DNA of 64,000 bases. Source: Nocardioides sp. zg-1230. GTDB taxonomy: Bacteria; Actinomycetota; Actinomycetes; Propionibacteriales; Nocardioidaceae. Every line of letters begins with the position of its first letter. Within the stretch, counting starts at the first letter, position 1. The translations under genes were made by a program, and so were the position numbers. The DNA is taken from NCBI RefSeq assembly GCF_013155335.1, contig NZ_JABJQZ010000001.1:930001-994000 (forward strand). Direction: 5' to 3'. Below the pieces are notes generated by a model that saw only the letters and a program-made list of their open reading frames with translations, had not been told where the DNA came from and did no database searches. Below are positions 7,669-16,343 of this stretch, piece after piece.

Positions 7669-10026
7669 TCAGGGTCGTACGTCGGCCAGCGGCTGACGCG
7701 GCTCGAGTCGTCCGGCCGGTGGCGGGGTGGTCGGCGTCTCGGTCGGCGCGGGCGTGGGCGGCGGAGGCGGCGGGGGCGGCGTCGTCGGCGGGACCGGGGT
7801 CTCCGTCGGCACCGGCACCGGGGTCTCGGTCGGCACCGGGGTCTCGGTGGGCGTCTCCGTCGGCTCCTCGGTGGGCTCCGGCTCGAGGGTCGGCTCCTGC
7901 GTCGGCGTGTTGGAGGGCTTCGGCGGTGAGGGCGCGGACGACGACGGCGGCGGCGGGGGCGGAGTGTACTCGTGACCCTCCTCCGGCGCGTCACCGTCGA
8001 CGTAGACGGGCTCCGGGAACTCCTCGACGTCCTTGCCCTCCATCACCCGCTGCATGATGGCGGTCCAGGTCTTGGCGGGGTAGTTGCCGCCGAAGTAGCC
8101 GGACTTCCCGTCCGAGCTGGTCGGCAGCCACAGGTCGGCCCCGTCGGGACGCGGCAGGTCGAGGCCCTCACGGCCCTTGCCCCGGACGTACATCACCGCG
8201 GTCGAGACCTGCGGGGTCATCCCGACGAACCACGACGAGGACACCTCGTCGTCGGCGTTGGTGGCCGTGCCGGTCTTGCCTGCCGCCGGCCGGCCCAGGG
8301 CGAGCGCCTCGGTGCCCGAGCCGGACTCGACGACCTGCTGCAGGGCGTAGGTCACGTCGGCCGCGATGTCGGGGTCGACGGTCTCCTTGCTGCGCTGCTT
8401 GGCCTCGTAGAGGACCTCGCCGCTGCGGTCGACGACCTTCTGCACGACGTGGACCTCGTTGCGCACGCCGTTGTTGGCGAGAGTGGCGTAGGCGTTGGCC
8501 ATGTTGATCGGGCTGACCTGAGCGGTGCCGAGCGTGACGCCGACGTTCTCCTGGAAGTCGATCGAGCGCCGCGGGATGCCCCAGCGCTGCGTCTCGTTGC
8601 CCGGGATGCCGAGGTCCTCGGCCGCCTGGATGACCTTCTGCGGGCCGTTCTCCATCGAGTCGACCATGTCGACGAACGCGGTGTTCACGGAGTTCTCGGT
8701 CGCGGAGAGCATCGACACGGCCGAGCCGTAGTCGGTGTCGCCCTGGTTGCCGAACTCGGTGCCGGCGATGTCGATGGGGCTGTTGCCCTCGAAGGTGTCG
8801 TTGAGGGAGAAGCCGTCGCGGATGGCGGCGACGTCGGTGGCGGCCTTCATGGTCGAGCCCGCCATGCCGCCGGCGACGGCCCAGTTGATCTGGGAGTCGA
8901 GGTAGTCCTGGCCGCCGTAGAAGCCGAGGAGCTGGCCGGTGGCGGTGTCGACGGTGGCGGCGCCGACGTGCAGGTCCTTGTTGCCCGCGTCGCCGGGCAT
9001 GCCGGCGTCGGGACGCTGCTCGGTCACGGCCTCCTCGACGTCGGCCATCACCTGCGGGTCGAGGGTCGTGGTGATGCGCAGGCCGCCGCCGTCGATCTCG
9101 TCCTCCGACGCGATGCCGCGGGCCAGGATCTCCTGCTTGACCATCGCCATCACGTGGCCGCGCTGCCCGCCGAACTGGCTCTGGGCGGCGATCTTGGGGA
9201 ACTTGGGGAGCTTCTTGATGGCCTTGTCACGCTGCTCGGGCGTGATCGTCTCCATCTCGGCCATGCTGTCGAGGACGTAGGCGTAGCGACCCTTGAGGTC
9301 CGCCTTGGCCTCCTTGCCGTTGGCCGGGTCGTACTTCGACGGGTTGTTGAGCACCGTGGCGAGGACGGCCGACTCGCGGAGGTTGAGGTCCTTGGCCGGG
9401 TGGTCGAAGTAGGCCTCCGACGCAGCCTCGATGCCGTACGCACCACGACCGAAGTAGATGGTGTTGAGGTAGCCCTCGAGCACCTCTTCCTTGCTCAGCT
9501 GCTGCTGGATCTTCAGCGAGACGATCGCTTCCTTGATCTTGCGCTTGTAGCTCTGCTCGCTGCTCAGGTAGAGGATCTTGACGTACTGCTGGGTGATCGT
9601 GGACGCGCCCTGGCGGTCGTTGCCGCGGGCGTTGGAGAACGCCGCGCGCAGGATGCCGCGGGGATCGATGCCCTTGTCGGTCCAGAACGTCTGGTTCTCG
9701 GCGGCGACCACCGCGTCCTGCATCGTCTCGGGCATCTGGCCCAGGGGGATCGAGACCCGGTTCTGGTCCTCGTAGTAGGTGCCGAGCTGCTGCTCACCGT
9801 CGCGGTAGTAGACGAAGGTGGTCTGGGCCTCGAAGTCCTCGTTGGGCTCCGGGATGCTGATCGCCTGGTAGAGGACGACCACGACACCGCCGAGGACGAG
9901 GGCACCGACCACGCCGACGATCGCCAGGACCTTGGCGATCCGCGCCGCCTGCTGCTTGCCCGTACGCCGCTGCTTCGGCCGTCGGGTCTGGGCCTTGCCG
10001 TCGGCCCTCCGCTTCTTAGCACTCAC
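7669..10026 (-). CDS. ponA: Class A penicillin-binding protein (transglycosylase/transpeptidase)
   Basis: This bifunctional enzyme polymerises glycan strands and cross-links peptides outside the membrane. The 785-residue protein has a basic cytoplasmic tail and one membrane helix (about 29-53). The GT51 domain has catalytic Glu110 in VVAAENQTFW, GASTITQQYVK and EGYLNTIYFGRGAYG. The transpeptidase domain has STMK (Ser391), SVN (446-448) and KTGT (584-587). A Pro/Thr/Glu-rich C-terminal tail carries ETPVPTE-type repeats, as in PonA1. GTG 10026 is chosen because TACCCT (10040-10035 on the minus strand) ends eight bases upstream, the leaderless spacing used elsewhere; the frame stays open ten codons further upstream, but those codons look spurious. 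It diverges from the PadR gene. Confidence 0.92.
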   Translation of the reverse strand: MSAKKRRADGKAQTRRPKQRRTGKQQAARIAKVLAIVGVVGALVLGGVVVVLYQAISIPEPNEDFEAQTTFVYYRDGEQQLGTYYEDQNRVSIPLGQMPETMQDAVVAAENQTFWTDKGIDPRGILRAAFSNARGNDRQGASTITQQYVKILYLSSEQSYKRKIKEAIVSLKIQQQLSKEEVLEGYLNTIYFGRGAYGIEAASEAYFDHPAKDLNLRESAVLATVLNNPSKYDPANGKEAKADLKGRYAYVLDSMAEMETITPEQRDKAIKKLPKFPKIAAQSQFGGQRGHVMAMVKQEILARGIASEDEIDGGGLRITTTLDPQVMADVEEAVTEQRPDAGMPGDAGNKDLHVGAATVDTATGQLLGFYGGQDYLDSQINWAVAGGMAGSTMKAATDVAAIRDGFSLNDTFEGNSPIDIAGTEFGNQGDTDYGSAVSMLSATENSVNTAFVDMVDSMENGPQKVIQAAEDLGIPGNETQRWGIPRRSIDFQENVGVTLGTAQVSPINMANAYATLANNGVRNEVHVVQKVVDRSGEVLYEAKQRSKETVDPDIAADVTYALQQVVESGSGTEALALGRPAAGKTGTATNADDEVSSSWFVGMTPQVSTAVMYVRGKGREGLDLPRPDGADLWLPTSSDGKSGYFGGNYPAKTWTAIMQRVMEGKDVEEFPEPVYVDGDAPEEGHEYTPPPPPPSSSAPSPPKPSNTPTQEPTLEPEPTEEPTETPTETPVPTETPVPVPTETPVPPTTPPPPPPPPTPAPTETPTTPPPAGRLEPRQPLADVRP

Positions 10027-10100
10027 AGGGCAACAGGGTACGGGCAGGGGTCCCACAACCCAGATTCGTCACCCGCAGATATATCGGTACGATAGGTCAC
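10027..10100. promoter_or_regulatory. Divergent leaderless promoters of ponA-like and PadR genes with GATATATC palindrome
   Basis: Leftward, TACCCT (10040-10035) lies eight bases from the PBP GTG. Rightward, TACGAT (10088-10093) lies seven bases from the PadR ATG. The AT-rich palindrome GATATATC (10078-10085) sits directly upstream of the PadR -10, where a repressor would block it. It is a candidate PadR operator, since PadR proteins commonly autoregulate; this is inference from position. Confidence 0.6.
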
Positions 10101-10694
10101 ATGGCACGTCGTGGTGACACCATCGAGCTCGCAGTCCTCGGACTGCTGCACGAGGGACCCATGCACGGCTACGAGCTGCGCAAGCGGCTCAACCTGATGC
10201 TCGGCTGGGGCCGCGTGCTGTCCTACGGCTCGCTCTACCCGGCGCTCAAGAAGATGCTGCGGGCCAACCTCATCACCGAGGCCAGCGCCACGACGACGGC
10301 CACGAGCCGCCGGCCCCGCATCGTGTACGAGGTCACGCCCGCCGGCAACGAGCAGTTCCAGCGCCTGATGTCGGAGGTCGGTCCCACGGCGTGGGAGGAC
10401 GACAACTTCGACATCCGGTTCGCCTTCTTCTCCTCCACCGACATGGAGATCCGCCTCCGCGTCCTGGAGGGGCGCCGCTCGCGACTGCAGGAGCGGCTCG
10501 CCCGCGTGCAGGCCGAGCTGGCCCGCACCCAGGCCGAGGTCGACCGCTACGCCGGCGAGCTCCAGCGCCACGGGGTGGAGTCGGTCGAGCGCGAGGTGCG
10601 CTGGCTCTCCGACCTCATCCGGGCCGAGCGCGGCGACGAGCCCGCGCCGGTCGACCGCACCACCACCCAGACCCCCCAAGCAGACCAGCACTGA
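10101..10694 (+). CDS. PadR-family transcriptional regulator
   Basis: PadR repressors are winged-helix dimers that respond to small molecules. The 197-residue protein has the family N-terminus ([19 protein letters not shown]), the wing segment [11 protein letters not shown] and a C-terminal coiled coil (about 115-170) for dimerisation. It has an extra Thr/Ser-rich loop ([14 protein letters not shown]) in the wing. It sits between the PBP gene and inositol-phosphate synthase, as Rv0047c does in mycobacteria, and leads into the latter with a 49-base gap. It therefore probably regulates itself and the inositol branch. The ATG is leaderless with TACGAT seven bases upstream. Confidence 0.9.
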   Translation: MARRGDTIELAVLGLLHEGPMHGYELRKRLNLMLGWGRVLSYGSLYPALKKMLRANLITEASATTTATSRRPRIVYEVTPAGNEQFQRLMSEVGPTAWEDDNFDIRFAFFSSTDMEIRLRVLEGRRSRLQERLARVQAELARTQAEVDRYAGELQRHGVESVEREVRWLSDLIRAERGDEPAPVDRTTTQTPQADQH

Positions 10695-10743
10695 GCACCA
10701 CCGACCAGCAGCCAGAAGGCCCAGCACAGAGAAGGAGAGCCCC

Positions 10744-11826
10744 ATGGGTTCGGTACGAGTAGGGATCGTGGGAGTGGGCAACTGCGCCACGTCCCTCATC
10801 CAGGGCGTGGAGTACTACAAGGACGCGGACCCCTCAGGGACCGTCCCCGGGCTCATGCACGTCGTCTTCGGTGACTACCACGTCAAGGACGTGGAGTTCG
10901 TGGTCGCCTTCGACGTCGACGACAAGAAGGTCGGCAAGGACCTCTCCGAGGCCATCGACGCCTCGGAGAACAACACCATCAAGATCTGCGACGTCCCGAC
11001 GCTCGGCGTCGAGGTCAAGCGCGGCCCGACGATGGACGGTCTCGGCAAGTACTACCGCCAGACCATCGAGGAGTCGGCCGCCGAGCCGGTCGACGTCGTC
11101 CAGGCGCTCAAGGACGCCGAGGTCGACGTCCTCGTGTCCTACCTGCCGGTGGGCTCGGAGCAGGCCGACAAGTTCTACGCCCAGTGCGCGATCGACGCCG
11201 GCGTGGCCTTCGTCAACGCGCTCCCCGTCTTCATCGCCTCCGACCCCGAGTGGGCCAAGAAGTTCGAGGACGCCGGCGTCCCGATCGTCGGCGACGACAT
11301 CAAGAGCCAGGTCGGCGCGACCATCACCCACCGCGTGATGGCCAAGCTGTTCGAGGACCGCGGCGTCGCGCTGGACCGCACCTACCAGCTCAACGTCGGC
11401 GGCAACATGGACTTCAAGAACATGCTCGAGCGCGAGCGCCTGGAGTCCAAGAAGGTCTCCAAGACCCAGGCCGTCACGTCCAACCTCAAGGGCGAGCTCG
11501 CCGACAAGGTCAGCGACCGCAACGTCCACATCGGCCCGTCCGACTACGTCGCCTGGCTCGACGACCGCAAGTGGGCCTACGTCCGCCTCGAGGGTCGTGC
11601 GTTCGGTGACGCCCCGCTCAACCTGGAGTACAAGCTCGAGGTCTGGGACTCCCCCAACTCCGCCGGCATCATCATCGACGCCGTCCGTGCGGCGAAGATC
11701 GCCAAGGACCGTGGCATCGGTGGCCCGATCCTCCCGGCCTCGGCCTACCTCATGAAGTCCCCGCCGGTGCAGATGGCCGACGAGGTCGGTCGCGCCGAGC
11801 TGGAGAAGTTCATCAAGGGCGAGTGA
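10744..11826 (+). CDS. ino1: Inositol-1-phosphate (myo-inositol-3-phosphate) synthase
   Basis: The enzyme uses NAD+ to cyclise glucose-6-phosphate to myo-inositol-phosphate, the first step toward phosphatidylinositol and mycothiol. The 360-residue protein is of actinobacterial Ino1 length. It starts with the Rossmann motif [12 protein letters not shown] and contains [38 protein letters not shown] and the catalytic-lysine region [24 protein letters not shown] ends just before the ATG and is a strong ribosome-binding site. It follows the PadR gene and ends at a strong hairpin pair. Confidence 0.97.
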   Translation: MGSVRVGIVGVGNCATSLIQGVEYYKDADPSGTVPGLMHVVFGDYHVKDVEFVVAFDVDDKKVGKDLSEAIDASENNTIKICDVPTLGVEVKRGPTMDGLGKYYRQTIEESAAEPVDVVQALKDAEVDVLVSYLPVGSEQADKFYAQCAIDAGVAFVNALPVFIASDPEWAKKFEDAGVPIVGDDIKSQVGATITHRVMAKLFEDRGVALDRTYQLNVGGNMDFKNMLERERLESKKVSKTQAVTSNLKGELADKVSDRNVHIGPSDYVAWLDDRKWAYVRLEGRAFGDAPLNLEYKLEVWDSPNSAGIIIDAVRAAKIAKDRGIGGPILPASAYLMKSPPVQMADEVGRAELEKFIKGE

Positions 11827-11831
11827 CCCCC

Positions 11832-11885
11832 GACCCGGCCCAGTGCCGGGTCGACGAAGGCCCCGTCCCCTCCCGGGGCGGGGCC
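11832..11885 (+). terminator. Tandem GC-rich terminator hairpins after ino1
   Basis: The first stem is GACCCGGC (11832-11839) with GCCGGGTC (11845-11852). The second is an 11-bp stem, 11859-11869 with 11875-11885, closed by a five-base loop and containing one G-U pair. No T-tract follows, which is usual for high-GC actinobacteria. Confidence 0.75.
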
Positions 11886-11922
11886 TCCGTGCAGCTGGCT
11901 GCGCCTCCGTACGCTCGTCGTC

Positions 11923-12552
11923 GTGACCGCACGCAGGCCCCTCGTCGTCGGGTTCGACCTCGACCTCACGCTGATCGACACCGCGGCTGGCTTCCGGCAG
12001 GTGCTGCTGGCGCTGGGCGCCGAGCTGGGCGTGGACTTCCCGGTCGAGGACATGACGGCGCGGCTGGGCCCGCCGCTCGACCACCTTCTCGCGCCCTACC
12101 TGCCCGCTGAGCAGGTCGGTCCGGCGGGCGACCGCTTCCGCGCGCTCTACCCCGACCACGCGATCACGACGGTGCCGGTCCTGCCGGGGGCGCACGAGGC
12201 GTTCGAGGCGGTGCGCGCCCACGGAGGCCGGGTGCTCGTCGTCACCGGGAAGTACGGTCCGAACGCCCGCCTCCACCTCGACCACCTCGGCCTCGAGGCG
12301 GACCACCTCGAGAGCTGGGTCTGGGGCGTGGGCAAGGCCGAGGTGCTGCGCCGCGAGGCAGCGCTGGCCTACGTCGGCGACCACGTCCACGACGTCGAGG
12401 GCGCCCGCGCTGCCGGCGTGCTCAGCGTGTCGGTGCTGACGGGCGGGTGCACCCGCGCCGAGCTCGAGGAGGCCGGCACCGACGTCGTCCTCGACGACCT
12501 GACGGCCTTCCCGTCCTGGCTCGACGCCGCGGTCCTCGACCGCAGCGCCTGA
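11923..12552 (+). CDS. HAD-family hydrolase (phosphoglycolate-phosphatase-like)
   Basis: This cytoplasmic phosphatase of 209 residues has the four HAD motifs: DLDLTLID with nucleophile Asp12 and Asp14, the VVTG threonine motif, a lysine in TGKYGP, and the acidic pair in YVGDHVHD. A small alpha-helical cap lies between motifs I and II, as in Gph-like enzymes. The substrate cannot be predicted. The GTG start is supported by TACGCT at 11910-11915, seven bases upstream. It is convergent with the CCA-adding enzyme gene, with only 12 bases between the stops. Confidence 0.88.
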   Translation: MTARRPLVVGFDLDLTLIDTAAGFRQVLLALGAELGVDFPVEDMTARLGPPLDHLLAPYLPAEQVGPAGDRFRALYPDHAITTVPVLPGAHEAFEAVRAHGGRVLVVTGKYGPNARLHLDHLGLEADHLESWVWGVGKAEVLRREAALAYVGDHVHDVEGARAAGVLSVSVLTGGCTRAELEEAGTDVVLDDLTAFPSWLDAAVLDRSA

Positions 12553-12564
12553 GGTCCGGTCGGG

Positions 12565-14013
12565 TCAGCCGCGCGCGGCCCACCACGCGCGGAGCGCGGC
12601 CTCGGCCTGCTCGGCGGTCTGCGGACCCTCATCCATCCGGAGCTCGAGGAGGTAGGCGTAGGCCTGGCCCACCTCGCGGCCGGGGCCGATGTCGAGGATC
12701 TGCATGATCTGGTTGCCGTCGAGGTCGGGCCGGATCGAGGCCAGCTCCTCCTCCTCCGACAGCCGGGCGATCCGCTCCTCGAGCGAGTCGTACGTCCGGC
12801 GCAGGCGGTCGGCCTTGCGCTGGTTGCGGGTGGTGCAGTCGGCGCGGGTGAGGATGTGCAGCCGCTCGAGCTGGTCGCCGGCGTCGCGGACGTAGCGTCG
12901 TACGGCGCTGTCCGTCCACTCCCCCGAGCCGTAGCCATGGAAGCGCAGGTGCAGCTCGACCAGGCGCGAGACGGCCTCGATGTCGTGGTTGGAGAACCGC
13001 AGCGCCTTCATCCGCTTGCGGGTCAGCTTGGCCCCGACGACGTCGTGGTGGTGGAAGGTGACGACCCCGCCGGTCTCGAAGCGCCGCGTCCTCGGCTTGC
13101 CGACGTCGTGCATCAGCGCGGCGAAGCGGGACACGAAGTCCGGACCCCCGCCCAGGCGGTGCTCGAGGTCGATCGACTGCTCGAGGACGGTGAGGGTGTG
13201 CTCGTAGACGTCCTTGTGGCGGTGGTGCTCGTCGCGCTCGAGGGCGAGGGCGGGCAGCTCGGGGAGGACGTACGACGCCAGTCCGGTCTCGACGAGGAGC
13301 GAGAGCCCGAGCCGGGGGTGGGGCGCGCACACGAGCTTGACCAGCTCGTCGCGGACCCGCTCGGCCGAGATGATCTCGATCCGCCCCGCCATGGCGGTCA
13401 TCGCCTCGACCACCTCGGAGGCGACGGTGAACCCGAGCTGGGCGGCGAAGCGGGCGGCGCGCATCATCCGCAGCGGGTCGTCGGAGAAGGAGTCCTCCGG
13501 GGCGCCCGGGGTCCGCAGCACCTGCTCGGCGAGGTCGACGATGCCACCGAACGGGTCGACGAACTCGCGGCCCGGCACCCGCACCGCCATCGAGTTGACA
13601 CTGAAGTCGCGGCGGCCGAGGTCACCTTCGAGGGAGTCGCCGAAGTCGACGTCGGGCTTGCGGGAGGACGGGTCGTAGCTCTCGGAGCGGTAGGTGGTGA
13701 TCTCGACCTGCCACGGTCCCTTGCGGCAACCGATCGTGCCGAAGTCGCGCCCCATGTCCCACACCGCGTCAGCCCAGCCGGACACGAGGCGCTCCGTGAC
13801 GTCGGGGTGCGCGGAGGTCGTGAAGTCGAGGTCGTTCTGCAGCCGGCCGATCATCGCGTCGCGGACCGGGCCGCCGACCAGGGCCAGCTCCTCGCCGGCG
13901 TCGGCGAACAACGTGCCGAGCTCGTCGATGACCGACCCGATGCGGTCCAGCTCCTCGCCGACCCGACGCTGGATCTCGACGATCGTGAGGGGGTGCAGTG
14001 CGACGTCGGACAC
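12565..14013 (-). CDS. cca: CCA tRNA nucleotidyltransferase
   Basis: The enzyme adds or repairs the 3' CCA of tRNAs. The 482-residue protein has GGPVRD (47-52) and the metal-binding DLD (61-63) of class II nucleotidyltransferases. The flexible RRDFSVNSMA and RMMRAARFAAQLGF segments follow. A C-terminal HD domain has MHDVGKPRT and HHHDVVGA, as in the mycobacterial PcnA type. The start is GTG 14013, because TAGACT (14027-14022) ends eight bases upstream; an open stretch of 49 codons further upstream overlaps the divergent gene and has no promoter. No NUDIX gene separates it from the DUF6049 gene, unlike in M. tuberculosis. Confidence 0.95.
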   Translation of the reverse strand: MSDVALHPLTIVEIQRRVGEELDRIGSVIDELGTLFADAGEELALVGGPVRDAMIGRLQNDLDFTTSAHPDVTERLVSGWADAVWDMGRDFGTIGCRKGPWQVEITTYRSESYDPSSRKPDVDFGDSLEGDLGRRDFSVNSMAVRVPGREFVDPFGGIVDLAEQVLRTPGAPEDSFSDDPLRMMRAARFAAQLGFTVASEVVEAMTAMAGRIEIISAERVRDELVKLVCAPHPRLGLSLLVETGLASYVLPELPALALERDEHHRHKDVYEHTLTVLEQSIDLEHRLGGGPDFVSRFAALMHDVGKPRTRRFETGGVVTFHHHDVVGAKLTRKRMKALRFSNHDIEAVSRLVELHLRFHGYGSGEWTDSAVRRYVRDAGDQLERLHILTRADCTTRNQRKADRLRRTYDSLEERIARLSEEEELASIRPDLDGNQIMQILDIGPGREVGQAYAYLLELRMDEGPQTAEQAEAALRAWWAARG

Positions 14014-14066
14014 GACAGGCCAGTCTACGTGCCGGCCCGGTGGTGCCGAACAACTAGCATCGGTGC
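14014..14066. promoter_or_regulatory. Divergent leaderless promoters of cca and the DUF6049 gene
   Basis: Two TAnnnT hexamers lie back to back in 53 bases. TAGACT on the minus strand (14027-14022) is eight bases from the cca GTG, and TAGCAT on the plus strand (14055-14060) is six bases from the GTG at 14067. Neither gene has room for a leader or a Shine-Dalgarno sequence. Confidence 0.6.
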
Positions 14067-16343
14067 GTGCCCCGCTCGTCGTCGTTCCGTGCTGCCCTGG
14101 CGGGGCTCCTGACCTTCGGCGTCGCGAGCGCAGGCCTCGCAGCACCCGCCGCGGCCGCACCGGCGAAGGACGGCGACCCGCTCCTCGTCCACATCGACAC
14201 GATGACCCCCGTGCTGCCGCGCACCGGCGACGTGGAGATCACCGGCACGGTGACCAACGTCAGCGACGACACGTTCACCCGGATCAACACGCACGCGTTC
14301 TCCTCGGAGGCGCCCATCCTGGACGCGGTCAACCTCGCGGCGTCGGCGCTCATCGACCCCACGCTGTCCGTGGGCGAGCGGGTGACGGTGCCCGGCACGT
14401 TCGACACGATCGACGAGCTGGCCCCGGGCGCGTCCGCCACCTTCACCGACACGGTCCCCGTCGAGCTGCTCGCCACCTCCGGCGAGCCCGGCGTCTACTG
14501 GATCGGGATCCACGCCCTGGGGGACGGCGCGGTCCCGCGCGACGGCGTCGCCGACGGGCGGGCGCGCACCTTCATCCCCCGCCGGCCGACCGGCGACGTG
14601 GGGCAGGAGGCGTCGGTGATCCTGCCGATCCGCAGCCGGGTCTGGTTCGACGAGGACGGGGCGGTGGCCGGTACCGACCGGTGGGCCAAGCGGCTCGCCG
14701 AGGGTGGCAGCCTCGACGGCGTGCTCGACATGGCCGACTCGGCCGGCTCGGCGCCGTACAGCTGGCTGGTCGACCCCGCCGTGCTGCTCGCCCTCGTGCG
14801 CCTCTCGCGCGGCAACCCCCCGCGCACCCTGGCTCCGGACACCACGGTGGAGGGCCAGGAGCCCACGCCCACCGAGACGCCGACGGAGGAGGCCGAGGAG
14901 TCCGGGTCGGAGTCGCCGGAGACCCCGGAGACGCTGACCCCCACCGAGGCCATGCCCAGCGAGGAGCCGAGCGACGAGGACGCCGAGCTGGCCGTGGCCG
15001 CCTCGGCCTGGCTGGAGCGCTTCAGGCTGCTCGTCGGCGCGACGCCCGTGCTCACGCTCCCCTACGGCGATCTCGATGTCTCCTCCGCCGTGCGCCACGA
15101 CCGCACCCGGTTCACCCAGGCGGTGACCCGCAGCCAGGACATCATGACGGCCCTGCGGCTTCCCTCCCAGCCCACCGTCGCACCGCAGAGCGACCTCCTC
15201 AGTCCTGAGGCCATCAGCGCCGTGCCGCTCGACACGACGATCCTGCTGGGGGACAACGCCTTCGCGAACCCGCCGACCAGCCCGACCTCGATCGTCAAGA
15301 TGCTCGGGCACGAGATCGTGGTCACGAGCACCGGCGCCGAAGCGGGCGGTCCGGGACCCACGGCGGCCAACGACCCCCTCGCACTGCGCCAGCGGCTGCT
15401 GAGCGAGGCCGCCCTCCGCGCGGAGGCGGGCGACACGGCCCCGCTCGTGGTGACCCTGCCCACCGTGTGGCGCGGGGAGGACGCCGAGACCTTCTTCACC
15501 GACCTCGAGCAGCCGTGGCTCGACCTCGTTCCGTTCGGGGACGTCGCTGCCCGCTCACCGAAGGGCCTCCCGGCCTCGGTCCTGGCCTACTCCGACGACG
15601 ACGCCTCGGCCGAGCTCGACGCCTCGGCCTTCTCGGCGGTCAACCGTGCCACCGACGCCGCCACGCTGCTGGAGCAGGTGCTGGTCCCGGTGACGACCGT
15701 CGAGGCGCAGGTCCGCGACGAGGTGCTGGTGACGCTGTCCGAGCAGCACCGCCAGCGGCCACGGCTGGCCGTGGCGGCGGCGCGGCGCGTGGAGGACTCC
15801 CTGCGCGGCGACCTCGGCAAGATCGACATCGAGGCACCTCCCGCCGTCACCCTCTCCAGCGACTCCGGACCGCTGGGCGTCACCCTCGTCAACGGCCTCG
15901 ACCAGCCGGTGGAGGTGCAGGTGCAGGTGCGCACCGACGGTGAGCTGACGCTCAGCGGAGGCGGCGTACGACGTCTCGGTCCGCAGGCACGCAGCGTCGT
16001 CCGCTTCGAGGCGACGACGAGCCGGGCCGGCGTGCACAACGTGCGACTGGCGGTCACCAGCCTCGACGGGGTCCCGCTCGGGGCCTCCGACCAGCTGCCC
16101 ATCCGTGCTGCTCGGGTGAGTGCGCTCATCTGGATCGTCATGGCCCTCGGCGCACTCGTGCTGTTCGGGATGATCGGCTATCGCCTGCCCGGTCAGATCC
16201 GCGCCCGCCGGGCTGAGCTCGCCGCCGCCGACCGGGAGTCCGACGCCGAGCACGTGGACCACGCCGACGAGCCGGACGAGGAGCACGACCCCGGAGCACC
16301 CGAGCCGACCGCGCCCGGTGCCCCGGTGGTGGAGCGCCCGTGA
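14067..16343 (+). CDS. DUF6049-family secreted/membrane protein (Rv3909-like)
   Basis: The 758-residue protein has a signal peptide (about 1-32), a large extracytoplasmic region with Ig-like beta segments (the first about 40-160), a Thr/Glu-Pro linker (about 265-300), a second globular part, one transmembrane helix near residues 690-710 and an acidic cytoplasmic tail. The family always sits upstream of murJ in actinobacteria, and the GTGA overlap with murJ shows the same coupling here. A supporting role for lipid II flipping or cell-wall growth is inferred from context; no biochemical activity is known to me. Confidence 0.85.
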   Translation: MPRSSSFRAALAGLLTFGVASAGLAAPAAAAPAKDGDPLLVHIDTMTPVLPRTGDVEITGTVTNVSDDTFTRINTHAFSSEAPILDAVNLAASALIDPTLSVGERVTVPGTFDTIDELAPGASATFTDTVPVELLATSGEPGVYWIGIHALGDGAVPRDGVADGRARTFIPRRPTGDVGQEASVILPIRSRVWFDEDGAVAGTDRWAKRLAEGGSLDGVLDMADSAGSAPYSWLVDPAVLLALVRLSRGNPPRTLAPDTTVEGQEPTPTETPTEEAEESGSESPETPETLTPTEAMPSEEPSDEDAELAVAASAWLERFRLLVGATPVLTLPYGDLDVSSAVRHDRTRFTQAVTRSQDIMTALRLPSQPTVAPQSDLLSPEAISAVPLDTTILLGDNAFANPPTSPTSIVKMLGHEIVVTSTGAEAGGPGPTAANDPLALRQRLLSEAALRAEAGDTAPLVVTLPTVWRGEDAETFFTDLEQPWLDLVPFGDVAARSPKGLPASVLAYSDDDASAELDASAFSAVNRATDAATLLEQVLVPVTTVEAQVRDEVLVTLSEQHRQRPRLAVAAARRVEDSLRGDLGKIDIEAPPAVTLSSDSGPLGVTLVNGLDQPVEVQVQVRTDGELTLSGGGVRRLGPQARSVVRFEATTSRAGVHNVRLAVTSLDGVPLGASDQLPIRAARVSALIWIVMALGALVLFGMIGYRLPGQIRARRAELAAADRESDAEHVDHADEPDEEHDPGAPEPTAPGAPVVERP